A DNA stretch of 64,000 bases from Verrucomicrobiota bacterium (GTDB taxonomy: Bacteria; Verrucomicrobiota; Verrucomicrobiia; Verrucomicrobiales; DEV007). The stretch spans positions 1 through 64,000 of the forward strand of contig JAHDID010000022.1 of the NCBI GenBank assembly GCA_020630975.1, in the 5' to 3' direction. Position 1 is the first letter of the stretch; the number at the start of each line of letters is the position of its first letter. Of this stretch, positions 51,582-61,164 are shown piece by piece. Below the pieces are notes generated by a model, which was not told where the DNA came from, ran no database searches, and saw only the letters and a list, made by a program, of their open reading frames with translations. The position numbers and the translations under genes are program-made.

Positions 51582-52148
51582 CTAGCGTAGCCTCTTCTCG
51601 ATCAACTTAAAGCGAGGATCATACTTACCATTACTGTGTGCTTTACAACACTTGTAGCAAGCCACCATACGCTTCATTCGCTTCACTCGGTAGATGACCT
51701 CCTCGCAAGCAGGGCAGATGTAAGCAAAATTCTTCCGCATCGTCGTGCGCCCTAAGTTGAGGTCATGACAGCGCTCCTCCCCAGGAATCCCTAAGTCCGC
51801 ACAGGCCTGCTTCCACTCTGGGCCATGCGGTTGTATACGCCGGTCAGCATGACGCGAGTAAGCCACCACATGTGCCAGCTCATGAAGAAAAGTCTGCGAG
51901 ATCTCATGCTCCTTTTTCTCATCCGGCAGTACCTGGAGACGCGGGTTTAGCTCGATCCGCGCCTGCGCTGAGTAGGCGCGCCCTGCAGTCGTCCGCAAGC
52001 GCTTATTCCACGACACGTGCACCTTTTCTGCCAGCTCGGGCAACCCCAGATCCTGCAGCAATGATACGGCACGCCGAGTCAACGCATCATCGTAGCCGAT
52101 GAGCACCATCACCTTCTGATCTGTCGCATCTGTTGGCAGTTCGGACAT
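51582..52148 (-). CDS. SprT-like zinc metalloprotease-domain protein
   Basis: 188 aa. The SprT core carries the zinc-binding HELAH at residues 89-93 (FLHELAHVVAY) with a downstream His-rich stretch (HGPEWKQACADLG). A C-terminal zinc ribbon is formed by CPAC and CYKC pairs (YICPACEEVIYRVKRMKRMVACYKCC). This is the arrangement of E. coli SprT and of the protease domain of eukaryotic Spartan, which acts on DNA-protein crosslinks; the role of the bacterial proteins is unsettled. It ends 8 bp after the cysE stop region, same strand. Confidence 0.88.
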   Translation of the reverse strand: MSELPTDATDQKVMVLIGYDDALTRRAVSLLQDLGLPELAEKVHVSWNKRLRTTAGRAYSAQARIELNPRLQVLPDEKKEHEISQTFLHELAHVVAYSRHADRRIQPHGPEWKQACADLGIPGEERCHDLNLGRTTMRKNFAYICPACEEVIYRVKRMKRMVACYKCCKAHSNGKYDPRFKLIEKRLR

Positions 52149-52156
52149 GGGGCGGT

Positions 52157-53086
52157 TTAGCTGGACCGTGCGATAGGTTCCTTCGTAGTTTTATTCACGA
52201 TTATCAACTCTTCTCCCTTGGTATTGACGAAAGAATTCTCAGGGACACTCTCGTGGAGAAACACATTAGCCGCTATCGTCGAGCCAGCACCAAGCGTCGT
52301 CTGCCCCCCAAGTACTGTCGCATGGGGATAGATCACCACATTATCCTCCACATCGGGATGGCGCTTATTGCCTTTTATGATGTTTCCCTCCTCATCCTTA
52401 GGAAAATTACGAGCACCGAGAGTGACGCCGTGGAATAGCTTCACATGAGCCCCAATCACACAAGTCTCACCAATCACGACTCCAGTACCGTGGTCGATGA
52501 AAAAATGACTACCTATGGTGGCTCCAGGGTGAATATCGATGCCTGTCAGACTGTGAGCATACTCAGTCATGATCCGCGGAATCAGAGGCACATCCATCTG
52601 ATAGAGGAGATGAGCACAACGCTGAATAGCGATCGCCGTGATGCACGGGTAAGCGAGGATGATCTCATCAAAATTGCGCGCCGCTGGATCGCCCTCGTAG
52701 GCAGCCTCCACGTCGGTATGCAAAAGTCTCCGCACCTCAGACAATCGCCCTAAAAACTCCGATGTGATCTGTAGAGAGGTCGCACTATAGTCCGTGTTCT
52801 CATCGCCATTTTCCTCACGATCCCGAAAGCGTAAAACCCCTGCGATCTCGTCCGACAAGGCCTCCATCAGAGTCGCCAGCCTCTCGCTAGTGATGATCTC
52901 CAGTTCCTCGGCCGGCAGAGGCTCCTCGTCCAAATAACCAGGAAATAACACCTGCAGCAAACGATCACAAGTCGCTCGTATACGACGATTTGACGGCAGA
53001 TTGCCACACTCGATACGGTTGATACCACCTATGTCGCGGTATGAACCGACCAACTGATCGACGAGGTCTCGTAGCTTGTTTTCCAT
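52157..53086 (-). CDS. cysE: Serine O-acetyltransferase
   Basis: About 309 aa from the ATG at 53086; a GTG at 53104 would add six residues. It acetylates serine with acetyl-CoA, supplying CysK. An unusually long N-terminal helical region (about 120 residues, with ECGNLPSNRRIRATCDRLLQVLFPGYLDEEPL) precedes the SAT core. The left-handed beta-helix is clear: TGIDIHPGATIGSHFFIDHGTGVVIGETCVIGAHVKLFHGVTLGA, with the catalytic His pair in this block, then KRHPDVEDNVVIYPHATVLGG. The long N-terminal type occurs in several bacterial groups and plants. Whether it also has the CysK-binding C-terminal Ile is doubtful, since the protein ends ARSS. Confidence 0.93.
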   Translation of the reverse strand: MENKLRDLVDQLVGSYRDIGGINRIECGNLPSNRRIRATCDRLLQVLFPGYLDEEPLPAEELEIITSERLATLMEALSDEIAGVLRFRDREENGDENTDYSATSLQITSEFLGRLSEVRRLLHTDVEAAYEGDPAARNFDEIILAYPCITAIAIQRCAHLLYQMDVPLIPRIMTEYAHSLTGIDIHPGATIGSHFFIDHGTGVVIGETCVIGAHVKLFHGVTLGARNFPKDEEGNIIKGNKRHPDVEDNVVIYPHATVLGGQTTLGAGSTIAANVFLHESVPENSFVNTKGEELIIVNKTTKEPIARSS

Positions 53087-53243
53087 CTGACTCCCGCAGC
53101 CCACGCTGCAGGTCGGATATAAGGGGGGATTAAGCTAAATTTCCACCAATTTTTGATGAAGCACACACCTAAGCCCTCCTAATTTTCCTATTTAACAGTG
53201 CTTGATTTTCTGTTCCAAAGCCACGATTCTACCGAGCTGCAAT

Positions 53244-53327
53244 GCCGATGTGGTGGAATTGGTAGACACAACGGACTTAAAATCCGTTGGCCTTTTGGCC
53301 GTGCGGGTTCAAGTCCCGCCGTCGGTA
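53244..53327 (+). tRNA. tRNA-Leu (anticodon UAA)
   Basis: GCCGATG pairs with CGTCGGT (two G-U pairs) as the acceptor stem, with discriminator A at 53327. The D region has TGGAATTGGTAGACAC. The anticodon stem-loop ACGGA-CTTAAAA-TCCGT gives anticodon TAA. A long variable arm (TGGCCTTTTGGCCG) makes it a type II tRNA, and GGTTCAAGTCC is the T loop. No CCA is encoded. UAA-leucine tRNA carries A37 followed by A-rich loop bases and is a classical MiaB substrate. Confidence 0.97.
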
Positions 53328-53363
53328 TCTTTTAGCTCTCTAGCCTCCACTTACCTGCGCTCT

Positions 53364-56300
53364 CTAAAGTTGGACGGTTCTCAGCCTAAAGAACTTCTTA
53401 ACATCCGAAGCCGTATCTTCGATGACTACCTGTCGGTTCCCTCCTAGGAAAGTCTGTCGATACGTTGCTGTGCCTAATGGAGCCCCATCATTCGTGATCG
53501 ATAAAATCTGCGTCCATGTCACCATATCTGGTGAACTCTCGAAAATAACCACCAAGCCAAACACACCTCTGCGGAGGTTTGTGTTAACTTCGACCCCTGC
53601 TCCAACTTTAGTGATCGCTAAAGCACTGGTCTCGCCAACAGCCAGCGCCGTCTCAGTAAGATCCCCAATGCCATTACCATCTAGGTCTGAAGAGCTGTCC
53701 ACCACTGAGAAGCTCCCCTTGTAGGAGATCGGCAAATCCCCCACCTGTGGTCCCCATGGCTTTATCCACCACTCATAGAGACCCAGCTCAAGCCTATCCG
53801 AAGGCATCCAAGTCACCTGCCCATCAATCCATTGATTGAGGAAAGACTGCCCATCTTTATTGATCAGGAGTTGATATCGAGTCGCCTGACTATGCGCTGT
53901 CCATGAAAACTGGGGACGCACTTCGAAAGTATCTTCTACCGGACTGACCAAAGCCACAGAACCAAGCATATGCTGAGGAGTCGCATCTGACTCAGAGCTA
54001 CCCGAGTTGTTAATAGCCTCGACCTTATACGAGTAAGCATTGTTACTAGATACAGTAAAGTCGCTATAGGACGTCCCATTAAGAGTTGCTATCTCTTCGT
54101 AACTACCGTCATTAACCTTCCTGTAGAGCTTATAGGTCTCAGCATATAAAACACTGCCCCAACTCACATTGATATAACCACCACCCAAGTTAGTCTGAGT
54201 CAGTGCATACTCACGAGTACTTACCGGCCCCACATTCGCTGGCGGAGGCTCACTACCCTCCCCCTGCACCATAAATGTGTAACCCCCCTCATCCTGATCA
54301 CTACTCCTGATTGTAATAGTAGCCGTCTGAACCTCAAAAACAGAAGGATTAAACAAAACCTGAAACTGATCAGAACTATTAGCAGCTATAGAAGTCACAA
54401 GACCTGATACTGTAAAATCAGCCACATTAGACGACACATTGGTAATAAGCAGAGGGTCCGCCCCCTGATTAAAAACAATGAAGTTTCGTAACACATTTCC
54501 ACCAGCCAGAAGGGAACCAAAATCCGTGCCTAGCCCCGCATCTATTGTCGTCGAACCACTTGGGATCGCAGAAGTCCCATCAACTGCTGTAAGATGTATC
54601 TCCGCTGTAGTATTGGCATTACCTTGAATTTCAAACGTATAAGGATTCTCATCACTGTCGGAATTATTAATCGTGACCGTAGCAGTATCACTCCCATTAG
54701 TTTGCGGTCGATAAGCTATCGTTAAATTAGCACTCGAGCCAACCGCAATCGTCCCTGTAGCCGATGCGGTAATTGCGAACTCAGCATTATCAACAGTGAT
54801 CGAGCCAATATCTAGCGGCCATGAACCCGTATTTTGGATTCGATAAGTTCGTGATGCGCTAGCCAATGGAGAAATTGTTCCAAAATCCGTTCCGAAGGCA
54901 CTAGAAATCGTCGTAGACCCATCTGGAATATTATTCACACCGTCCGATGACGTTACATTGATCTCTGGGGCGGAATTGGCATCTCCCTGTATTGTAAATG
55001 TGTAAGGACTCCGATCTGAGTCATTACTATTAATAGTAACGATGGCCGTATCGCCTCCGGATGCTTGCGGACTATAAGTGATATTAAAGGAACCACCACC
55101 GTCTGCAGCTATCGAACTAGGGGGATTAACACTCACAGCGAATTCTGGGTTGCTTATTGTGATCGACGTAATATTCAACACTGTTAAGCCACTGTTTGTT
55201 ATCCGGAATGTATTCGTCGATGTCGTCAGAGGTGCGATTGATCCAAAATCGGTACCTAGCCCAGTAGAGATCGTAGTAGAACCATTGGGAATATCACTAG
55301 ATCCGTCAGAATTGGATACCTCTATTTCAGGTTGAAACGGGAGGTCCCCCGATAAATTATACCGACCAAGACTACCGTAATTCGAGAAACCATCTGTGGC
55401 TGGGTCATTTCTTCCAGCACCAGTCACCCTTAGGTAGTATGTGGCATTACTAGGCGAAGTGTATGTGATTTCAGCGTCTGTAGTATTCGAAGGGTTATCG
55501 GACACTAAAACAGTCCCGGATGAATCAAGAAGTTCTAGCTGAACAGCTACATTTGAAGCGATAGAATCCACCCCTTCAGCATCAATTGTAGCAGCAGAAA
55601 TAGTGAACGCCCCTGGTCCTGAAGTAACCGCGAAAACATCCACGTCACCACTCGTTTCGATGATTCCATTCTGATTAACTCCTCCGCCTACCGGTGCTAT
55701 ATTCGTAGCTCCTGACGTCGTGCCAACATAATCATCCGACAAACGGCTGATAAAAGAATCGATCGTTACAAGATCATCTTGTGTGTTTGGGTCTGATTCT
55801 CCTTGTCGCGCCCCGTCGTACTCACCTCGAGAAAACTGAGTGACATTTCGATAATAGCCTACTCCCATGATAGATGCCCAACCAACATCACCAGAACCAT
55901 GCCCCCTGTAGTACTCACCGTCACCTGTATGGCCATCGTGCCTTAGGCCGAGGGTATGCCCAAACTCGTGACTGCCTACTTCACCAAGACCTTTTCCCGA
56001 GCCGAAACTAGAAGTAAACGCCCAACACACCTTGTCACCCTCAACACCGAAACTATTCAACCAAGCGACCCCTCCAGCGTCATCGCCGTACCACTCCTCA
56101 GTTGGAGTGTAGATACACATCATCCGCTTATCTGGGTCTGCAGCGTCATACGCGGCACGATCTGTTGTCACGTTTACATCCCAAACGGCGTAATCTGAGG
56201 CGATATGATTCCATGCACCTGTCATCAATGACTCAGATAGATCTGCAGGTGCAGCTACAATAGAAGTCCCGCCAGTGAATACAGTATTCCACCGAGTCGA

Positions 56301-57044
56301 AGTAACTGTCTCACCATCAAAATCCAGATATAGCACATTCTCCGAACTCGGCCTGCTACTTAGAAGAGGCGGAGTCGCCGGCGGGGGAGGAGGATCAGCA
56401 GAAACTGATTCACCAGCAGACTCAGGAGTTGGAGGTTTGGCACAAACCGAAATCACATACTCGCGACGCAGTTTAGTAATCATAATAACCTCATCAAATT
56501 TACCGCTAATAGCAAACGCGATATCACTCCCCTGCTTCATAATACGGCCTGAGATCCGCCCTGCTCCATTATCACTCAGATGGAAAAAGACATCTGAGTG
56601 TCCGATGATCCCCAACGAAACGACTCGGGCCTTCCCCTCTAACTTCTGATTCCCAATGATTTCTAACGGCAGTACTACCGAGCCAACTTGCCAATTTAAT
56701 TTCTCTCCCACTTCACGAGTAAACAGAGCTTCTACATCACTCGAAAGTATCGAAAAATCCTGATTGAGCAGTGATGGGCCCAGTAAATTCTCAAATTCCC
56801 GAATCTTGTGGTCTGCCGTGTATTCAGCTATTGCGGTGAGAGTTTGAGTCTTTGCTCGGGATCTTTCTTGGGAACCGTCTGATCCCTCGCCATCAGAAAG
56901 ATAAGCATCGCTCGGGCCATTTCCAGACACATCGACAGATTTGCCTTGGTTCGTAGAACTAGGAAGTTTCTGATTCTTATAGCCAAAAACAAAGACAATG
57001 CAGAAGACTAACATAGCCCCTAAAATAGATAGATAATATTTCAT
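53364..57044 (-). CDS. Secreted metzincin-type metalloprotease with choice-of-anchor-D repeats
   Basis: 1226 aa. An N-terminal hydrophobic anchor (YYLSILGAMLVFCIVFVFGY) is followed by a Pro/Ser linker and a zinc protease domain with HEFGHTLGLRHDG at residues 359-371 (HExxHxxGxxH). A prepeptidase-like beta domain (about 430-580) follows. Then come three tandem choice-of-anchor-D modules of about 115 residues each (about 590-940), all containing (G/A)FGTDFG or GLGTDFGS and ending YTF.IQG. A fibronectin-III-like domain and a C-terminal module close the protein, ending KKFFRLRTVQL, a common ending in secreted proteins of this phylum. It is probably exported and cell-surface retained. The target is unknown. 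Confidence 0.85.
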   Translation of the reverse strand: MKYYLSILGAMLVFCIVFVFGYKNQKLPSSTNQGKSVDVSGNGPSDAYLSDGEGSDGSQERSRAKTQTLTAIAEYTADHKIREFENLLGPSLLNQDFSILSSDVEALFTREVGEKLNWQVGSVVLPLEIIGNQKLEGKARVVSLGIIGHSDVFFHLSDNGAGRISGRIMKQGSDIAFAISGKFDEVIMITKLRREYVISVCAKPPTPESAGESVSADPPPPPATPPLLSSRPSSENVLYLDFDGETVTSTRWNTVFTGGTSIVAAPADLSESLMTGAWNHIASDYAVWDVNVTTDRAAYDAADPDKRMMCIYTPTEEWYGDDAGGVAWLNSFGVEGDKVCWAFTSSFGSGKGLGEVGSHEFGHTLGLRHDGHTGDGEYYRGHGSGDVGWASIMGVGYYRNVTQFSRGEYDGARQGESDPNTQDDLVTIDSFISRLSDDYVGTTSGATNIAPVGGGVNQNGIIETSGDVDVFAVTSGPGAFTISAATIDAEGVDSIASNVAVQLELLDSSGTVLVSDNPSNTTDAEITYTSPSNATYYLRVTGAGRNDPATDGFSNYGSLGRYNLSGDLPFQPEIEVSNSDGSSDIPNGSTTISTGLGTDFGSIAPLTTSTNTFRITNSGLTVLNITSITISNPEFAVSVNPPSSIAADGGGSFNITYSPQASGGDTAIVTINSNDSDRSPYTFTIQGDANSAPEINVTSSDGVNNIPDGSTTISSAFGTDFGTISPLASASRTYRIQNTGSWPLDIGSITVDNAEFAITASATGTIAVGSSANLTIAYRPQTNGSDTATVTINNSDSDENPYTFEIQGNANTTAEIHLTAVDGTSAIPSGSTTIDAGLGTDFGSLLAGGNVLRNFIVFNQGADPLLITNVSSNVADFTVSGLVTSIAANSSDQFQVLFNPSVFEVQTATITIRSSDQDEGGYTFMVQGEGSEPPPANVGPVSTREYALTQTNLGGGYINVSWGSVLYAETYKLYRKVNDGSYEEIATLNGTSYSDFTVSSNNAYSYKVEAINNSGSSESDATPQHMLGSVALVSPVEDTFEVRPQFSWTAHSQATRYQLLINKDGQSFLNQWIDGQVTWMPSDRLELGLYEWWIKPWGPQVGDLPISYKGSFSVVDSSSDLDGNGIGDLTETALAVGETSALAITKVGAGVEVNTNLRRGVFGLVVIFESSPDMVTWTQILSITNDGAPLGTATYRQTFLGGNRQVVIEDTASDVKKFFRLRTVQL

Positions 57045-57254
57045 GCTGGGGAAGGGGAAATTCGAATTTTGTTAGTGTGAAGTGGTTGGTTTAATGAGTT
57101 TCAGCGCGTTGAATAACAGAATAGAAACGCTATTTCAACGTTTTTTTGGCCACTAGCTTGTAAAGTCAACAAACAAAGCTCAAAAAATAAGTCTCAGATC
57201 AAATTCTTAAAATAATCCAAGGATTGAGTGCCCCATTGAGTCAAGCCACCCTCT

Positions 57255-60164
57255 TCACCCCCCGCCCGGCTGGTCCCACAGCCGATAGGGATCGCCATAC
57301 TGCTTCATCTTCTGCAGTAGCAGCGCTTCCATCTCCTTTAACTTCTCTGCATGCTTGGGATCTGCCGCTAAGTTGCGCTGATTAGCCTTCGGCTTATTGC
57401 CCGTGAGCGAGGCGATAGCTTCCGCTTGGTGTTGGTCGAGAAACTCGTGAGGATTGTCTTTCAGATTAAACAACTGCGTCTCACGCACCTCGCCATCGAG
57501 TACATCGTATTTGATCAGCTTCCAGTCGCCTTTGCGGACCGCGCGCATACCGGGCTTGGTGCCGCCGCAGTAGACGCCATAGGTGATCTGGCGAATTTGC
57601 TTGGTACGGCCTTCGAGCACCCGGCGAAAGCTATGACTCTCGACTGATGATGGGGGCTCGATACCAGCCAGATCGCAAAGCGTTCCCATGACATCGAACA
57701 GGTAAAAGTTGCCCTGAGCCCGGCTGCCAGCTGCGATTCCCGGGCCTTTTACGATAAAAGGCACCCGCCAAGTGTGCTCGTAGAGGTTCTGCTTGCCCTG
57801 GAGGCCGTGACGCCCGATCGCCATACCATGGTCGGCGGTGTAGATGATGTAGGTGTTGTCCATCTCACCCATATCCTCCAGCTTATCTAGCACGCGGCCG
57901 ATCTGAATATCGACATTCTCACTGCAGGCATACTGCCGACCTATCTCATTGCGGATCGTCGCCTCGTCTCGCCAGCTCCAGACACCTGCTACCTTCTCTT
58001 CGTCGCGCAGGCCGGGATGCCCGTGGTGAAAAGGGTGGGCATTCAGATAATTGATGGGCAGCGCTGGCGCCCCAGTATTGAGCGGCACAGGGTTTTCCTT
58101 ATCCGTAGGATTGATGGCAGCGTATTTGTCCATGAGCTGTGGCGGCCCCGGACGAGGATCGTGAGGATGGGAAAATCCGTAATAAATCAGAAACGGATCC
58201 TCATCTTTGCTCTGCTCCCGCTCGCTCAGGTAGTCCAGCACCCGCTCCGCATGCCAGGCAGAGCCACTTTCTGCATCGGGGCCTCGCTTAGTCGCATCGT
58301 GCACCACCGTGAAGCTCTCGTTCGCCCCGCGAAAGCTATTGCCCTTTTTGCAGGTGCGCATGGTGTCGTAGCCCGCTTCATTGAATACCACCGGCAGGCT
58401 GTGATCGATCTGCTTCTGGATCTCAGGCATCATTTTATTCCCCTTATGCAGGTGTAGATTCCACAGCGTGCGGCCAGTCATCACCATATTACGAGACGGG
58501 GTGCATACCGCCCCCGACATAGAGCCCATGTGATAGGCCCCATCGATCACCATCCCCTCAGCCGCGAGCTGCTCCAGCACCGGTGCATTCAGAGTCGAGC
58601 GCGGGTTGTAAAATTTGAAATCAAAAGGCGACTGATCATCGGCAATGATAAACAGGAAATTGGGCCTTTTCCCTCCAGCCTTCTCCGCTTTTGGCGCCGG
58701 AGCAGCAGCCTTTTGCTTGTTATTTTTCCACAGACGGATGTCGGGCACATCATTGGCAGACGCAGGTCCCTCAGTGCTACGGCCCGACTCGACGTAGTCT
58801 GTGAGCTGCTGGAGGAGGCGCTCAGCTATCTCCGGCTTGTCCGCATAGAGATTCACCGTCTCGCCGACGTCGTCACCCATATGGTAGAGCTGTGCTGGGG
58901 CCGCATCTTTGGCCGCTTCATTTTCTTTCGGGCTGGTCCAGCCACCAGATGCCTTGGCCAGAGCCAGTTTCCACGGCCCCTCTCGATAGGCGAAATGCCC
59001 CGAGATCGAGTGATGGATGATACCTTTGCGGCTCGACTCGATAGCCTCCCCCTGCAGGGCTGGAAGAAAACTGATGCTATCCTCGCAGCTCTTGGCAGGC
59101 GGATCGACTCCCAGCAGATCCCCTGCTGTGGCGAAAAGATCCGTCAGACAGATGAGCGCATCGCTAGTCGAGCCCGGCTCGATGTGGCCTGGCCACTTGG
59201 CTATGAAAGGCACCCGGTGACCACCCTCCCAGATATCCGCTTTGGAGCCACGGAGGTGAGCACTCACGATATGCCCCTGCTCGGCTAGACTAGAGATATC
59301 CGCCGCCTTCGAGCAGCCATTGTCGCTGGTAAAAATGATCAGCGTATCCTCAGCCATACCATTCTTGGCCAGCGCCCGCTCGATCTCGCCCACGACGTGA
59401 TCGGTCTGCATCACGAAATCTCCATAGTCCCCCAGACCACTTTTGCCCTGCCACTCTGGAGTCGGCACGATCGGCGTATGCGGCGAGCCCAGCGGCACGT
59501 AGAGAAAAAATGGCTGATCACTACCAGCTCGCGAGTCGATATAGGCTACCGACTTCTCCGTGAGACGCGGCAGCATATTGATGACCGGATCGTGCGCGAT
59601 CACCCGATCATCCTCGATGACAGCCTCCATATTCCGCGCATGATGAAAGCCGTGGTAGTAGTCAAATCCACGGTGGATCGGGCCATCTGGGATGAGCGCC
59701 CCTACAGGTGGCGTCTTGTGATCCTTTTTGCTATACGGCTTCTGTGTCTCGGGATCGAGATAGAGAAAGTCTAGGTGCCACTTACCGACGATAGCGGTGT
59801 GATAGCCCTGCTCTTTGAGAAAGGTCCCCACAGTCGGCCGATCTTCGGCGATCAGACACGGCGCAAAGCCCTGCACTACGCCACTCTGCAGGCGCGTGCG
59901 CCAGGAGTAGCGCCCCGTCAGCACACCATAGCGAGTCGGCGTACAGACCGATGAGCCAGAGTGCGCATCGGTAAAAATCATCCCTCCCGCAGCCAGCTCA
60001 TCGGTATGCGGAGTCGGTATCTTCGATGTCTCCGGCGCTAGGCACTGGATATCGCCATAGCCCAGATCATCACAGATGATGTAGACGATATTGGGTTTCT
60101 TCTCCGCGGCAGTGGTGATCAGTGCGAGCAGGCAAACGCAAAGACAAAGGTAGATAGACTTCAT
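57255..60164 (-). CDS. Tandem double sulfatase
   Basis: 969 aa with a signal peptide (MKSIYLCLCVCLLALITTAA) and two complete sulfatase domains in one chain. Domain 1 (about 22-460) has metal residues in IICDDLGYGD and the site CTPTR at C74, with Thr for the usual Ser. Domain 2 (about 497-969) has FIIADDQSPFD and the site CTPSR at C554; each also has a TSDNGCSK- or TADHGMAIGRHG-type second metal motif. The Lys/Ala linker (KAEKAGGKRPN) resembles the start of a separate gene, suggesting fusion of two adjacent sulfatase genes. Both Cys require formylglycine-generating enzyme, which is not in the window. Likely substrate: a sulfated polysaccharide outside the cell. Confidence 0.92.
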   Translation of the reverse strand: MKSIYLCLCVCLLALITTAAEKKPNIVYIICDDLGYGDIQCLAPETSKIPTPHTDELAAGGMIFTDAHSGSSVCTPTRYGVLTGRYSWRTRLQSGVVQGFAPCLIAEDRPTVGTFLKEQGYHTAIVGKWHLDFLYLDPETQKPYSKKDHKTPPVGALIPDGPIHRGFDYYHGFHHARNMEAVIEDDRVIAHDPVINMLPRLTEKSVAYIDSRAGSDQPFFLYVPLGSPHTPIVPTPEWQGKSGLGDYGDFVMQTDHVVGEIERALAKNGMAEDTLIIFTSDNGCSKAADISSLAEQGHIVSAHLRGSKADIWEGGHRVPFIAKWPGHIEPGSTSDALICLTDLFATAGDLLGVDPPAKSCEDSISFLPALQGEAIESSRKGIIHHSISGHFAYREGPWKLALAKASGGWTSPKENEAAKDAAPAQLYHMGDDVGETVNLYADKPEIAERLLQQLTDYVESGRSTEGPASANDVPDIRLWKNNKQKAAAPAPKAEKAGGKRPNFLFIIADDQSPFDFKFYNPRSTLNAPVLEQLAAEGMVIDGAYHMGSMSGAVCTPSRNMVMTGRTLWNLHLHKGNKMMPEIQKQIDHSLPVVFNEAGYDTMRTCKKGNSFRGANESFTVVHDATKRGPDAESGSAWHAERVLDYLSEREQSKDEDPFLIYYGFSHPHDPRPGPPQLMDKYAAINPTDKENPVPLNTGAPALPINYLNAHPFHHGHPGLRDEEKVAGVWSWRDEATIRNEIGRQYACSENVDIQIGRVLDKLEDMGEMDNTYIIYTADHGMAIGRHGLQGKQNLYEHTWRVPFIVKGPGIAAGSRAQGNFYLFDVMGTLCDLAGIEPPSSVESHSFRRVLEGRTKQIRQITYGVYCGGTKPGMRAVRKGDWKLIKYDVLDGEVRETQLFNLKDNPHEFLDQHQAEAIASLTGNKPKANQRNLAADPKHAEKLKEMEALLLQKMKQYGDPYRLWDQPGGG

Positions 60165-60194
60165 GGTAAAGATCGAACAGCGATAGCGACCCGA

Positions 60195-60231
60195 TTCAAT
60201 AGGGTACAGAAAATCCTCAATAGGGTACAGT
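60195..60231 (-). repeat. Direct-repeat pair, locus 3 of 3
   Basis: On the minus strand TGTACCCTATTGAGG then TGTACCCTATTGAAT, starting 21 bp apart, the same period as at 2108 and 32608. It lies about 32 bp upstream of the double sulfatase start and reads in the direction of that gene. Confidence 0.9.
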
Positions 60232-60254
60232 CGCGATCGTGTAAAAAAATGCCG

Positions 60255-61061
60255 CTACTCGTCCGCCCCCTCATCCGCCATCTTCATCTCTGGCAGGCCA
60301 TTCACGGTTATATTTTTCGCCGCAGGCACACACAGCAGATTGATCGACACGATACGATCAAAGACATTCTCCTCGTTCTGCTTGTGGTTATCGGGATTGT
60401 ACAGCGGCGGATGGTGAGCATACATCCGATAGCCCAGAGAGACCAGATATCGACACAGGCTCACCGATTTTTCCTTCCGATCGTTCTCCACATACAGCGT
60501 CGGCAGGTGCTTTTTGATCGTCTCCTCGCCACCACGTAGCGCGACTTCCTCCATACCCTCGACATCTGCTTTGATGAAATGACAAGCCGGCAACTCGAGC
60601 GAATCAATAGTCACCACCGGCACTTCGGTCCCCTGCTCAAAGCCGCCGAGAGCCAAGCCTCCGAAGTTATTATTAGCCTGTGGATCGAGCTCTGGGACGG
60701 TCAGAGAGCCAGGCTGATCTCCTGCGGCCGCATAGTGGGTGTGCACATTGGTCAGTTGATTGAGCGCGATATTCGCACACAGCGTCTGAAACACCAGACG
60801 CTGCGGCTCGAATGCATGCACCCTCCCTCGCGGCCCCACCCGCCTAGCTATAGGCACCGTGTGAGCCCCGATGTTGGCCCCCACTTCGATCGCCACCATC
60901 CCCGGCTGCAGGATCGACTCAAATATCAGGCTCTCGAATGATGAAAACTCCCCGTACAGCTCCATCGATTTGCCGATATACTGATCGTTCTCATTGTAGA
61001 GCATACGTCCATAGCGAGCATCGGTGAGCTGATTAAAATCGGGGAAATCGGGGTCGGCCAT
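60255..61061 (-). CDS. FkbM-family methyltransferase
   Basis: 268 aa. SAM-binding core: GMVAIEVGANIGAHTVPIARRVGPRGRVHAFEPQRLVFQTLCANIALN, the typical motif I and post-I of FkbM proteins, then VPVVTIDSLELPACHFIKADVEGMEEVALRGGEETI with the conserved DVEG. These enzymes O-methylate sugars or other small hydroxylated compounds. It has no signal or membrane segment. The next gene on this strand, the double sulfatase, begins 91 bp downstream beyond the repeat pair, so the two need not share a promoter. Confidence 0.9.
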   Translation of the reverse strand: MADPDFPDFNQLTDARYGRMLYNENDQYIGKSMELYGEFSSFESLIFESILQPGMVAIEVGANIGAHTVPIARRVGPRGRVHAFEPQRLVFQTLCANIALNQLTNVHTHYAAAGDQPGSLTVPELDPQANNNFGGLALGGFEQGTEVPVVTIDSLELPACHFIKADVEGMEEVALRGGEETIKKHLPTLYVENDRKEKSVSLCRYLVSLGYRMYAHHPPLYNPDNHKQNEENVFDRIVSINLLCVPAAKNITVNGLPEMKMADEGADE

Positions 61062-61164
61062 GAAATCGACAATTCATTCAGATAGAAGGAAAATCAACAT
61101 CCATAAACTTAATGGTTTTTATGGCGATCTGATCATTCTTGGTAAATACTGCCGGTGAGATCTC

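Noticed and set aside
57107-57147. Hairpin with following T run as a terminator
   Set aside because: It is oriented for plus-strand transcription, but no plus-strand gene precedes it; the stem is imperfect and its role cannot be assigned.
58530-59288. 252-aa open frame antisense to the double sulfatase
   Set aside because: Shadow caused by base-composition bias at third positions of the sulfatase gene.
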